In this document: in pieces, positions 35,874 through 44,687 of the stretch
How the letters are laid out: each line of letters opens with the position of its first letter
How positions within the stretch are numbered: position 1 is the stretch's first letter
Assembly: GCA_910575055.1 (NCBI GenBank)
Contig: CAJTDC010000001.1
Coordinates: 186,001 to 250,000, forward strand
Length of the DNA: 64,000 nucleotides
Origin: Clostridia bacterium
GTDB lineage: Bacteria > Bacillota > Clostridia > Lachnospirales > Anaerotignaceae
Direction of reading: 5' to 3'
Position numbers and translations under genes: made by a program
Notes under the pieces: generated by a model
What the model saw: only the letters and a program-made list of their open reading frames with translations
Told to the model about the DNA's origin: nothing
Database searches by the model: none

Positions 35874-36113
35874 ATGATATTAGAACATATATATGATAAT
35901 TTATCAGACGAAAACAAAAGCTCTACAACTTATAAAGAATTACACGAAACAATGGCTAAAATTGATACAATGCTGCACAATCAAACTTCTTTAGATGAAA
36001 CAAAGATTTTGACTTTGTGTGATTTAATATCAGATACACAATATATTATGCAAAAACAAAGTTTTATAAAAGGATTTCGATATGCTGTACAAATGTTAAA
36101 AGAATGTTTTTAA
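35874..36113 (+). CDS. DUF6809-like small protein, cassette copy 2 (full length)
   Basis: 79 residues, soluble and helical: MILEHIYDNLSDENKSS, TSLDETKILTLCDLISDTQYI, then SFIKGFRYAVQMLKECF. The terminal GFRYAVQML is typical of DUF6809, a small family common in Clostridia, often next to HTH or RHH genes. GGGGGTG precedes the ATG. The function is unknown. This copy has the C-terminal helix that copy 1 lacks. Confidence 0.68.
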   Translation: MILEHIYDNLSDENKSSTTYKELHETMAKIDTMLHNQTSLDETKILTLCDLISDTQYIMQKQSFIKGFRYAVQMLKECF

Positions 36114-36119
36114 TATTAC

Positions 36120-36154
36120 AAAAAGACATTGCAAAAAATATTTGCAATGTCTTT
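36120..36154. terminator. bidirectional terminator
   Basis: AAAGACATTGCAAA / TTTGCAATGTCTTT stem with a short AT loop, flanked by A and T runs, between DUF6809 copy 2 and the convergent nitroreductase gene. Confidence 0.82.
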
Positions 36155-36159
36155 GTCTA

Positions 36160-36735
36160 TTATATAATTGTATATCTTCCTTCTCGTCTTGGTGGCATTT
36201 TTGGAGAAATTGCAGGGTGTCCTAGTGTGAGCATTGCTAAATATTGTCCTTTATCTGGTGCAAATTTTTGACGAAGTTCTTCTCCTATGCCTACTCTTAA
36301 TGCTGCTGTTAACCAGCAGCTTGCTAATCCCTTATCATAAGCCATAAGACACATATTTTGTATTGCAGCAGAAGTCCCTTCTACCACTGTTGTAAAATCT
36401 TCATAATTATCTTTTAAAAGAAATACCAATATACAAACTTTTGCACCGCCCATACTATTTAAAAATTCCTTTGTTTCTTCTATTGCTTCAGGATTTTTTG
36501 AAAAACGATTGTCTAAAACAGGTTTAAATTTTCCAAATACCTGCCCTGTAATTTGTGCTAATTCTTTTAATTTTTCTTCACTTTTTACTACCACAAAATA
36601 CCAAGGCTGTAAATTGATACCTGATGGTGCCATAAGCCCTGCATTTATCACTTCCATTAAATCCTCATCAGATACTGGCTCATCAGTATACTTTCTCACA
36701 CTTCTTCTTCCATAAATCGCATCTTTTGTTTCCAT
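36160..36735 (-). CDS. nitroreductase-family flavoprotein
   Basis: FMN-dependent NAD(P)H oxidoreductase, 191 residues from the ATG at 36735 (eight bases after AAAGGAG; a second ATG at 36741 is too close to the site). FMN-binding landmarks: RRSVRKY near residue 10, MAPSGINLQPWYFVVV near 35-50, TSAAIQNMCLMAYDKGLASCW near 120-140 and PPRREGRY at the C-terminus. The family reduces quinones, nitroaromatics or flavins; the natural substrate cannot be told. It stands alone. Confidence 0.9.
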   Translation of the reverse strand: METKDAIYGRRSVRKYTDEPVSDEDLMEVINAGLMAPSGINLQPWYFVVVKSEEKLKELAQITGQVFGKFKPVLDNRFSKNPEAIEETKEFLNSMGGAKVCILVFLLKDNYEDFTTVVEGTSAAIQNMCLMAYDKGLASCWLTAALRVGIGEELRQKFAPDKGQYLAMLTLGHPAISPKMPPRREGRYTII

Positions 36736-36793
36736 ACACATTACTCCTTTATTTTTATATTTTATTGAAAAACATTCACTACAAACTACAACA

Positions 36794-38413
36794 TTAACAA
36801 AGTTTTTCTCTCATAGCATTAACATCTTCATTCTCTAAATATTCATCATATGTTTCTCTTCTATCAATAATACCATTAGGCAATATTTCAATTATTCTGT
36901 TAGCTATAGTGTGCACAAATTGATGGTCGTGTGAGTCAAAAAGCAATGTACCTTTATAATCAATCAAACCTTCATTTAATGCTGTGATTGCTTCCAAATC
37001 TAAATGGTTTGTAGGCTCATCTAGTACCAAAACATTCGCACCAGAAATCATCATTTTACAAAGCATACAACGTACTTTTTCGCCTCCAGAGAGTACTTTT
37101 GCTTTTTTAAGCGCTTCTTCTCCTGAAAACAACATTCTGCCCAACCAGCCTCTAATATCAGCATCATACTGTTCTCCTTCTTTGGCATAAGGACGCAGCC
37201 AGTCAATCAATGTATCTTCACAATCATCAAAATATTTTGAATTATCTTTTGGAAAATATGCTGTAGATGTCGTAACACCCCATTTAAAACTACCTTCATC
37301 TGGTTCTAATTCTCCCATTAATATCTGAAATAATGTTGTTCTAGCAATTTCATCTGTTCCTACAAAAGCTACTTTGTCATTTGGTGAAATTAAAAAACTT
37401 ACATTATTTAAAACTTTTTTGCCATCAATCGTTTTTGAAATTCCATTCACTTCCAACAAATCATTACCAACTTCTCTATCTTGTTTAAAGCTAGCAAAAG
37501 GATAACGTCTGGAAGACGGTTTTATGGTATCCATTTGCAAATTATCAAGTAACTTTTTACGAGAAGTAGCTTGCTTTGATTTAGAAGCATTTGCACTAAA
37601 TCTTTGTATAAATTCCTGCAATTCTTTCATTTTTTGTTCTGTTCTTTTGTTTTGGTCTTTGAGTTGTTTTTGTGTCATTTGTGTATAACCATACCAAAAA
37701 TCATAATTACCTACATACATAGTAATTTTTCCATAGTCAATATCTGCAATATGAGTACAAATTTTATTTAAAAAATGTCTGTCGTGTGATACTACTACAA
37801 CAGTATTTTCAAAATCCATTAAAAAATCTTCCAGCCACTTTATAGAAGCAATATCTAAGTGATTTGTAGGTTCGTCCAAAAGTAATATATCAGGATTTCC
37901 AAATAATGCCTGTGCTAAAAGTACTTTTACCTTTTGATTACCTGTTAGTTCTTTCATTTTAACATAATGTAATTCATTTGTAATACCTAAACCATTTAAT
38001 AATATTTCTGCATCAGACTCTGCCGTCCAACCATCTAATTCTGCAAATTCTGCTTCTAATTCTGAAACACGAATACCGTCTTCATCACTAAAATTTTCTT
38101 TTGCATACAATTTTTCTTTTTCTTCCATAATTTCGTATAGTCGTTTATGTCCATACAATACTGTTTTTACGACTTCAAATTCATCAAACATAAAGTGGTC
38201 TTGTTTTAAAACAGCTATTCTTTCTCCTGGTGTTACAAATACAGAACCACTATTTGGCTCAATATCCCCAGATAATACTTTTAAAAATGTGGATTTTCCT
38301 GTACCATTTGCTCCTATTAATCCATAACAGTTTCCTTTTGTAAAATTTACATTGACATCTTTAAAAAGTACTCTTCCTCCATATTGTAATGTAACTTCTT
38401 GTGCACTTATCAT
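36794..38413 (-). CDS. ABC-F ATPase, YbiT/EttA-type
   Basis: Cytoplasmic translation-associated ATPase, 539 residues, two ABC domains and no membrane part. Domain 1 has GANGTGKST near residue 35 and LLDEPTNHLD. The P-site linker between domains has the charged run KQLKDQNKRTEQKMKELQEFIQRFSANASKSKQATSRKK. Domain 2 has a changed Walker A, GTDEIARTT, near 353, LSGGEKVRC and VLDEPTNHLDLE. Replacement of the Walker A Lys in domain 2 suggests asymmetric ATP use, as in YbiT-like proteins. It acts on the ribosome rather than in transport; inferred from family. Confidence 0.88.
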   Translation of the reverse strand: MISAQEVTLQYGGRVLFKDVNVNFTKGNCYGLIGANGTGKSTFLKVLSGDIEPNSGSVFVTPGERIAVLKQDHFMFDEFEVVKTVLYGHKRLYEIMEEKEKLYAKENFSDEDGIRVSELEAEFAELDGWTAESDAEILLNGLGITNELHYVKMKELTGNQKVKVLLAQALFGNPDILLLDEPTNHLDIASIKWLEDFLMDFENTVVVVSHDRHFLNKICTHIADIDYGKITMYVGNYDFWYGYTQMTQKQLKDQNKRTEQKMKELQEFIQRFSANASKSKQATSRKKLLDNLQMDTIKPSSRRYPFASFKQDREVGNDLLEVNGISKTIDGKKVLNNVSFLISPNDKVAFVGTDEIARTTLFQILMGELEPDEGSFKWGVTTSTAYFPKDNSKYFDDCEDTLIDWLRPYAKEGEQYDADIRGWLGRMLFSGEEALKKAKVLSGGEKVRCMLCKMMISGANVLVLDEPTNHLDLEAITALNEGLIDYKGTLLFDSHDHQFVHTIANRIIEILPNGIIDRRETYDEYLENEDVNAMREKLC

Positions 38414-38454
38414 AATATTCTCCTTTTTATTTTACAATTTATATTTCTTTTTGA

Positions 38455-38497
38455 CAAGCAAAAAGCTCGACTTCTATTTGTAGAAACCGAACTTTTA
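38455..38497 (-). terminator. terminator of lipoprotein gene
   Basis: AAAAGTTCGGTTTCTA / TAGAAGTCGAGCTTTT stem with a four-base loop and T run on the minus strand. Confidence 0.75.
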
Positions 38498-38511
38498 TTA
38501 TTTTTAATTGT

Positions 38512-39444
38512 TTATTCCACAGCTAATTCTTCGCCATTTTCTCCTACAGGTATGTCTTCTGAAATAGAAGCATTTTCAATTTGTCTTTCAAAATCAATTG
38601 CATTATCTAATGTTTCTTTTGGAATTTCTATTTTTTTTGTTTCATTTATATCACTGCAATCTACTGTCAATGTATATTCATTTACTATTGTTTTGACAGG
38701 TTCATTGCCTTCTGTGCCTCCACCAAATGTACTGCTGACATTATTCATAAGTGTTTCTAATGTATTTGACAAATCAACAGTATAACTAGTAGGCAGTAAT
38801 GTCTGCTTGTCTACTGTTACAGTAATTGTTGTATCTAAAACACCTTGATAATATTCTTCTGTCAATCCTGCCATACCTGTCATTTGTAATGCCTTTGTAT
38901 CTTCTACTACTTCTGCTAATATACTTGCTGGCAATACTCCCTGAAATACATCAAGTGTATCATCTCCATCTGTTTCCTGCCAATCTACAGCATTTTCTAA
39001 AAGTGATATTGCGTTTTGTTTGGTATCATACATTTTCAAAGACTCCAACACAATACTAGGTTCTAATGATTGTTTCATCCATTGCCCTGCATATTCCATA
39101 TATGTGGTAGCCATACCATCTACCTCGTCAACATATGTTATAATATCACTATTAGTAGGTAAACTGCTTTTACTTTCAATTTTCATATTTAAAGGACTAT
39201 ATACTGCGCTAACTTCTGTTTGTGTAGAAACTTCAGAATTAGAACCCCCTGCTGTCATATTTGATTGTGTTGTAATTACACTTTTCATACTTTTTACTTG
39301 TTTTAAATTTTCTAAAACTTTTGTAATGGTTTCTTGTGGTGTTGCTGTCTGCATTGGTGTTACTGTTTTATCACCACAAGATGAAAAAGCAAAAACAACT
39401 ATTACCATAGAAATCAATATTATTATTTTTTTACAAAAATTCAT
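38512..39444 (-). CDS. lipoprotein, DUF6612-like
   Basis: 310-residue exported lipoprotein with lipobox FSSC (Cys23) after a strong hydrophobic signal. The mature part begins with a Thr/Pro-rich linker, then an alpha/beta region: TPQETITKVLENLKQVKSMKS, EVSAVYSPLNMKIESKS, YMEYAGQWMKQSL. It resembles the lipoproteins at 62150 and 63193 in order of motifs, especially the Y...W(Y/M)KQ step and the DYxxDLS-like end. The family looks like LolA/LppX-type lipid-binding folds; the ligand is unknown. AGGAGG precedes the ATG. Confidence 0.75.
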   Translation of the reverse strand: MNFCKKIIILISMVIVVFAFSSCGDKTVTPMQTATPQETITKVLENLKQVKSMKSVITTQSNMTAGGSNSEVSTQTEVSAVYSPLNMKIESKSSLPTNSDIITYVDEVDGMATTYMEYAGQWMKQSLEPSIVLESLKMYDTKQNAISLLENAVDWQETDGDDTLDVFQGVLPASILAEVVEDTKALQMTGMAGLTEEYYQGVLDTTITVTVDKQTLLPTSYTVDLSNTLETLMNNVSSTFGGGTEGNEPVKTIVNEYTLTVDCSDINETKKIEIPKETLDNAIDFERQIENASISEDIPVGENGEELAVE

Positions 39445-39614
39445 AGTTTTCCTCCTTAATACTTGTCCGCTGTGATATTCACATTTTATAGGAAATACTA
39501 TTGTAATTCAAGTTATTTTTATATATTTAAAAAAAATATAAGATTTTTGTAAACTATAAGTCGTACAAAATGAAAAAAATAAATTTAAATATACTCCTCC
39601 AATCTGTTTATAAA

Positions 39615-40328
39615 TTACACACCAGCAATATCTTTTATCACTTCTCCTGCCAATATCAATCCTGCTACAGAAGGTACAAAAGAAACACTTCCTACTATTT
39701 GATGTTTTCCTTTTGGCACATTTTCATTTGATTTTTGTACTACTTTTGCTGTTTCTTTAGAATAAACCACTTTTACATTTTCAATTCCTCTATTTTTTAA
39801 TTCTTTTCTCATCACTTTTGCCAAAGGACACACACTTGTTTTACAAATATCTGCTACTTCAAATTTTGTTGCATCTAATTTATTTCCAGCTCCCATACAA
39901 CTGATTACTTCAGTATTCGCCTTTTTTGATTGCTCAATTAAAAGTAATTTAGAGGAAACCATATCAATCGCATCTACAATATAATCAAATGCAAAAAAAT
40001 TGATTAAATTGATATTTTCTGAACTATAAAAACATCTGTGTTCTTCTACTATTGCATTTGCATTAATTTGCTGTATTCTTTGTTTCATTACTTCTGTTTT
40101 ATATTTTCCTATTGTTTCTGTTGTAGCAATTAACTGTCTATTAATATTCGTTTTATTTACAACATCACCATCTATCAGCGTTAAATGTCCTATACCACTT
40201 CTTGCTAGTGCTTCTACTGCAAAAGAGCCTACTCCCCCTATGCCAAACACAGCTACTTTTGCTTGATATAGTTTTTGCATTGCTTCTTTACCAAGCAATA
40301 ATTCTGTTCTTGTAAAATAATCTTTCAT
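39615..40328 (-). CDS. tcdA: tRNA threonylcarbamoyladenosine dehydratase (TcdA/YgdL)
   Basis: E1-like ThiF-fold enzyme that converts t6A37 of tRNA to its cyclic form, 237 residues from the ATG at 40328 (AAAGGAG upstream; an earlier in-frame start overlaps the preceding gene). MKDYFTRTELLLGKEAMQKLYQAKVAVFGIGGVGS is the typical N-terminus with the ATP-binding GIGGVGS near residue 23-29. NINRQLIATTETIGKYKTEV and DYIVDAIDMVSSK follow, then SCMGAGNKLDATKF near 135. Length and motifs match TcdA, not ThiF or MoeB. Confidence 0.9.
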   Translation of the reverse strand: MKDYFTRTELLLGKEAMQKLYQAKVAVFGIGGVGSFAVEALARSGIGHLTLIDGDVVNKTNINRQLIATTETIGKYKTEVMKQRIQQINANAIVEEHRCFYSSENINLINFFAFDYIVDAIDMVSSKLLLIEQSKKANTEVISCMGAGNKLDATKFEVADICKTSVCPLAKVMRKELKNRGIENVKVVYSKETAKVVQKSNENVPKGKHQIVGSVSFVPSVAGLILAGEVIKDIAGV

Positions 40329-40341
40329 TAAAATACTCCTT

Positions 40342-41724
40342 TTATAATAATGTGCCCTTTTCATCAGGTTTCTGTAGTCCCTTTTCCCAAATTAAAGGTT
40401 CATAAATTTTTCTCATTGTTTTAGCAACACTATCTAAATCTTGTTTTTTTAAAATATAATCAGACACTTGTTTTGCCTGTTCTATAGAATTTTTCATAGC
40501 AATACTCAAATCAGCTGATTTTAACATTTGCACATCATTTTTATTACTACCAAATGCTACTGTTTTTGTAATTCCTAAACGTTCTTTTAATGTTTCTAGC
40601 ATAAATTGTTTTGTAGCATTTTTATGATATATTTTTAAATGACAATAACCTTCTGGTGTTTCAGAACTATCCCTTAAAAAAAGTAATTGTTCACCATATT
40701 GCTGTTTTTTTAACTCATTTTCTATATTGTCAATACTTTCTATGGTATCTACTAAAAGAAAATAAACAACATCACCATCTTCTGGAAACTCTCCATAAAC
40801 ATAATTTCTATAAGGCGATTTTCTCATATCCAAATATAATTTTGCTTCTACATCATTATGAAATGTGCCATAAAATATTAGTAATGCGTCCTCTAATACC
40901 AAATTGACAAAATAATGTTTTCCCATTTTTTCAAATATAGTACACATTTTTTTTACAAATTCCAATGGTATCGCTTGACAAGACAAATACCTTTTCTCAT
41001 TGGTATCAAACAATACTGCTCCGTCCATAGCAATCACGGGTAATTTTAATTTAACATCTCCTAATACAGATAATAACGATGCGGGTGTTCTTTCTGTAGC
41101 AATGGTAATATTTGCTCCATCTGCAATTAAATAATTTAATTCTATATTTGTATAAGCTCCCATTTTACCATCTTCTCCCAAAAGAGAACCATCTAATCCT
41201 GTTACAAGAAGTATATCTTTTTCGTGCCTTCTAGGCAGTTGTACTCTATTAATACATAATGATACTAATATACCAATAATTGTTTCTAATACCCTATTAT
41301 ATACAAAATAAAACAAACTGGTGTCTGTATCGTGTACAATCGTAATACTCATAAGTACAACACAAGACAAATACGAAGCAGTAGGCTTTTTTAACAAAAG
41401 TGTAATGTAAATTGTAGGAATAATAGAAAAAGAGATAACAACATATCTCAATAAAAACCATTCATAAGGTATACAATTTTGTTCTATTGCCAAAACAATA
41501 CTACCTACAAACGCCCCTACAAGTGTACCTAACACTCTATTCCAAGCTACTTTTCTACTGTTTTCTACTTGAGGCTGCATACAAAGTATTGCAGCAATGA
41601 CAGAATAAAAAGGGTCACCTTTTGCTCCTCTTATCGTATGAACTAAAAAACAAATCAAAACAGCTACAGCTGATTTTATCATTCTCATACCAATTTTAGG
41701 AATTACTATCTTTTTTTCTTTCAT
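40342..41724 (-). CDS. fusion: aromatic-acid-exporter-like membrane domain + degenerate HAD domain
   Basis: 460 residues from the ATG at 41724 (GGAAG upstream; a TTG at 41751 lacks a site). Residues 1-160 hold about five membrane segments in the pattern of the FUSC/ArAE_1 half-domain: KSAVAVLICFLVHT, FYSVIAAILCMQP, NRVLGTLVGAFVGS. Residues 168-445 match Cof-type HAD phosphatases, but motif I reads TGLDGSLL (Gly176 where the nucleophile Asp should be), motif II TER, and motif IV FGSNKND, not FGDxxND. The phosphatase is probably dead. Such proteins could be sugar-phosphate or ligand-sensing exporters; inferred. Confidence 0.82.
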   Translation of the reverse strand: MKEKKIVIPKIGMRMIKSAVAVLICFLVHTIRGAKGDPFYSVIAAILCMQPQVENSRKVAWNRVLGTLVGAFVGSIVLAIEQNCIPYEWFLLRYVVISFSIIPTIYITLLLKKPTASYLSCVVLMSITIVHDTDTSLFYFVYNRVLETIIGILVSLCINRVQLPRRHEKDILLVTGLDGSLLGEDGKMGAYTNIELNYLIADGANITIATERTPASLLSVLGDVKLKLPVIAMDGAVLFDTNEKRYLSCQAIPLEFVKKMCTIFEKMGKHYFVNLVLEDALLIFYGTFHNDVEAKLYLDMRKSPYRNYVYGEFPEDGDVVYFLLVDTIESIDNIENELKKQQYGEQLLFLRDSSETPEGYCHLKIYHKNATKQFMLETLKERLGITKTVAFGSNKNDVQMLKSADLSIAMKNSIEQAKQVSDYILKKQDLDSVAKTMRKIYEPLIWEKGLQKPDEKGTLL

Positions 41725-41849
41725 AGAAAGACTTCCTTTCTTTTTATTCAACTACTCTAAAAAATTGTAGCAAATACAGCCAAAACGGTCAAGTTTTTCT
41801 ATTGTTATTATATGATGAAAAAAGGCGAATGTTTTATTAATATATAACA

Positions 41850-41890
41850 AATATAAAAGACTGTTTACATTTTTTTATAAACAGTCCTTT
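41850..41890 (-). terminator. terminator of LytR-CpsA-Psr gene 1
   Basis: GACTGTTTA / TAAACAGTC stem with a 10-base A/T loop; T-rich flanks on both strands. Confidence 0.78.
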
Positions 41891-41897
41891 TTACTAT

Positions 41898-43283
41898 TTA
41901 ATCATTTATATCTGTTTGTCCTGTACCAATAATAATTTTAATATCTATACCATCTGGCAAAGACCCATCGTCCATTTCTATTTTAGCATCTACAAAATAG
42001 TCTTTTAAATCTTGTCCTATGCCTGCCTCTTTTATTATAATACGAGTATGTTCTTCTTTGCCTCCTGTATAAGTAGAAACTTCTGTAACAGTATAACCAT
42101 CTGATTTTAGCTTTTCACTTACTCTACCTGCAAGGCCTTGTGTATATCCTCCATTTGCTACTTCTATATTATACTCTTTACTGTCACCTATTTGTTCTGT
42201 ATCTTCTTCCAATCCAATACCATAGAATATCCTGTTTACCATTTCTTTAGTATCTTCTTCATCATAAATGTAATAAGATACTCCATTAATATCTTGTGGT
42301 ACACCTGGTAATGTTTCCATTTTAATTTTAGAAGCATCTACTGAATTAATATAATTGACATATTTTAAAGCATCAGATAATGTAACATCTGTTTCTACAT
42401 CAGAATAAAGCATTTTAATATAATTAGGTATGTTTTTGATAATATTATCACTACTCATTACTTTCTGTGCAAATGCTTTTAAAAACTGCTGTTGTACTTC
42501 TACACGAGCAATATCTCCCATAGGATAATGTCTAAAACGTACAAGTTGTTCCGCTTTATCTCCATCTAATACTTGTTTACCTTTTTTCAAATTGATATAC
42601 AAATCTTGGTAAGGGTCTTCATAGTACATATTTTGAGGAACATCTACTTCTACACCACCAACAGTATCTACAATTTTTCTAAAAGCATTCAAATCTACTT
42701 TTACATAATGGTCTATTTCTACTCCTAACATATGCTCCAACTGTTTTACAAGTACCTCAGGACCATCTTCTTTGCCTGCATAAGCGTGTACAGCATTTAA
42801 TTTTGTAGGAGATTGATAATATTTATTTTGTTTTTCCATATAACTTATTACATCTGGTGCAAATTTTACTCTAGTATCTCTTGGCATAGACACCAAATTT
42901 GTCATTTGCTTTTCACTATCAAAATGTACTACAAACATAACATCTGTTCTTGTACCATCACCATCCACTCCAAACACTGCTACATTAATTTTTAAATTCT
43001 TTTTTTTCAAGGCATCTAAAAAACTAGTGTCTTTTGCATTGCTGGAAACTGGTTTATCTGATGTTTGCTCTGTTGTAGGAAATCCTCCTGTCATTTTATA
43101 GTAAGCAAAAGCAGCACCACCTGCCCCAATACAAAAAATAAATAATGTACCAAATACGATTTTAAAAAATGTAGCAACTAACCCAGATTTTTTTTTCTGT
43201 TTTTGTTTTGGCATACTCCTTTGAGAAAAAGACTCTTGCCTCCCCCTTTTTTTGTTCGCATACCTATCCATTCTTTTACCCAT
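41898..43283 (-). CDS. LytR-CpsA-Psr ligase with C-terminal LytR_C domain
   Basis: Membrane-anchored enzyme attaching teichoic acids or other glycopolymers to peptidoglycan, 461 residues. A basic, Lys/Gln-rich cytoplasmic tail (1-32) and one membrane segment (about 34-56) precede the LCP domain (about 100-260). Key blocks: FGVDGDGTRTDVMFVVHF, MPRDTRV, NAVHAYAG, VDVPQNMYYEDPYQDLYINLKKG and QLVRFRHYPMGDIARVEVQQQF. Residues 375-440 fit LytR_C (YNIEVANGGYTQGLAGRV). It is next to a close paralogue, with the paralogue upstream. Confidence 0.92.
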   Translation of the reverse strand: MGKRMDRYANKKRGRQESFSQRSMPKQKQKKKSGLVATFFKIVFGTLFIFCIGAGGAAFAYYKMTGGFPTTEQTSDKPVSSNAKDTSFLDALKKKNLKINVAVFGVDGDGTRTDVMFVVHFDSEKQMTNLVSMPRDTRVKFAPDVISYMEKQNKYYQSPTKLNAVHAYAGKEDGPEVLVKQLEHMLGVEIDHYVKVDLNAFRKIVDTVGGVEVDVPQNMYYEDPYQDLYINLKKGKQVLDGDKAEQLVRFRHYPMGDIARVEVQQQFLKAFAQKVMSSDNIIKNIPNYIKMLYSDVETDVTLSDALKYVNYINSVDASKIKMETLPGVPQDINGVSYYIYDEEDTKEMVNRIFYGIGLEEDTEQIGDSKEYNIEVANGGYTQGLAGRVSEKLKSDGYTVTEVSTYTGGKEEHTRIIIKEAGIGQDLKDYFVDAKIEMDDGSLPDGIDIKIIIGTGQTDIND

Positions 43284-43331
43284 TTTTCTCCACCTTTATT
43301 TATGTGTTTTACAGTATAAATACTTTTGTTA

Positions 43332-44453
43332 TTATTGATTATGATACAATGTTCGTTGTGGCTCATTGTCATTTTCTTGTTGTTGTTCTATTTCATTATC
43401 TTGCTTATTTTCGCTATTTTCATCTATTTGCTGTTGATTGTCAATACCATAAAATACTCTATTCACTAATTCTTTTGTACCTTCTTCGTCATAGTCAAAA
43501 TAAGAACCACCTGTTCCTGGTATTGTTTCCATAGTAATATTATTTACATCAATATCCTTAATATATTTTGCATATTTTAAAACGTCTTTTAATGTGGCAT
43601 CTGTTTCTATACTATCCCAAAGCACTTGTGCAATACTTGGCAAATTACTTAATATCGTTGAAGTAGAACTTACTTTTTCTAAAAGTGCCTTCATAAAATC
43701 CTGTTGTACTTGTATTCTTTTTAAATCTTTTTGTGCATAGCCTTCTCTAAAACGTACAAGCTGTTCTGCTTTATTTCCATCAAGATGCTGATAACCAGGC
43801 TGTAAATCAATATATAAATCTTGATAAGGGTCATTGTAATACAGTCGTTGTTCTACTTCCATATCTACACCACCTACTGCATCTACGATTTTATGAAAAG
43901 CATCTAAATCTATTTTTACAAAATAATCTATATCAATCCCTAGCAAATCCTCCAACATTGCTACAGAAAATTCATTTCTATGATCATCTCCTGCATAAGC
44001 GTGTACTTCTGTTAATTTACATTGTCCTTTTACACCATTTCTATAAGGAACAAATTTTTTTCTTTCTTCTAATGAAGCTATCATTTCGTCTGTCATAACC
44101 ACACGAGTATCTCTTGGAATAGATACAAATTGTATTTTTTTAGTGTCTTCGTTAAATGAAACTACAAAATTAACATCTGTTCTAAAGCCATCATTATCTA
44201 CACCAAATACTGCTACATTAATTGGTTTTGCAGGTTCTGGTATCTCTTGTTTTGTCAACTGTTCTACTTTTACTGGCTCTGGATTGATTGCTTTTTTGGT
44301 ATGGTCTTTTGCAATACTATCTTTTCTTAATGCCATACGAAATCCTACAGCCCCTAAACATACTGTAATAATCAGTAGCAACAATGAAAAAAGTATTTTT
44401 TTTCTCCTTTTTTTCTTTTGATATTGGTATCTTTTCATTCTTGTCCCATTCAC
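43332..44453 (-). CDS. LytR-CpsA-Psr ligase, paralogue without LytR_C
   Basis: 373 residues, same fold as the next gene. A basic N-terminus and membrane segment (about 20-42) precede the LCP domain with FGVDNDGFRTDVNFVVSF, IPRDTRVV, EVHAYAG, YYNDPYQDLYIDLQPG and QLVRFREGYAQKDLKRIQVQQDF. It ends in a Gln/Asn/Glu tail and has no LytR_C domain. The GTG at 44453 is seven bases after AGGAG. The two genes lie 48 bases apart and probably arose by duplication; they may transfer different polymers. Confidence 0.9.
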   Translation of the reverse strand: MNGTRMKRYQYQKKKRRKKILFSLLLLIITVCLGAVGFRMALRKDSIAKDHTKKAINPEPVKVEQLTKQEIPEPAKPINVAVFGVDNDGFRTDVNFVVSFNEDTKKIQFVSIPRDTRVVMTDEMIASLEERKKFVPYRNGVKGQCKLTEVHAYAGDDHRNEFSVAMLEDLLGIDIDYFVKIDLDAFHKIVDAVGGVDMEVEQRLYYNDPYQDLYIDLQPGYQHLDGNKAEQLVRFREGYAQKDLKRIQVQQDFMKALLEKVSSTSTILSNLPSIAQVLWDSIETDATLKDVLKYAKYIKDIDVNNITMETIPGTGGSYFDYDEEGTKELVNRVFYGIDNQQQIDENSENKQDNEIEQQQENDNEPQRTLYHNQ

Positions 44454-44687
44454 AACAATTCTCCTATTACTATATCAATCTACTTTACGCCCACTCATTT
44501 ACATTGTAAGTTTTTTCCTCACAAAATACCTTACATTGCAATTTACCGCTTTTTATTATAGCAAAGTTCAAAATACAATACAATATTTTTTAAAAAAAAC
44601 ATTGCTGTGATACAAAATATTAAGAAAATTGTCAATAGTTTTCATTTTACAGTTGTAATAGTCGTTGTTATAACAGCTTTAAACTTC

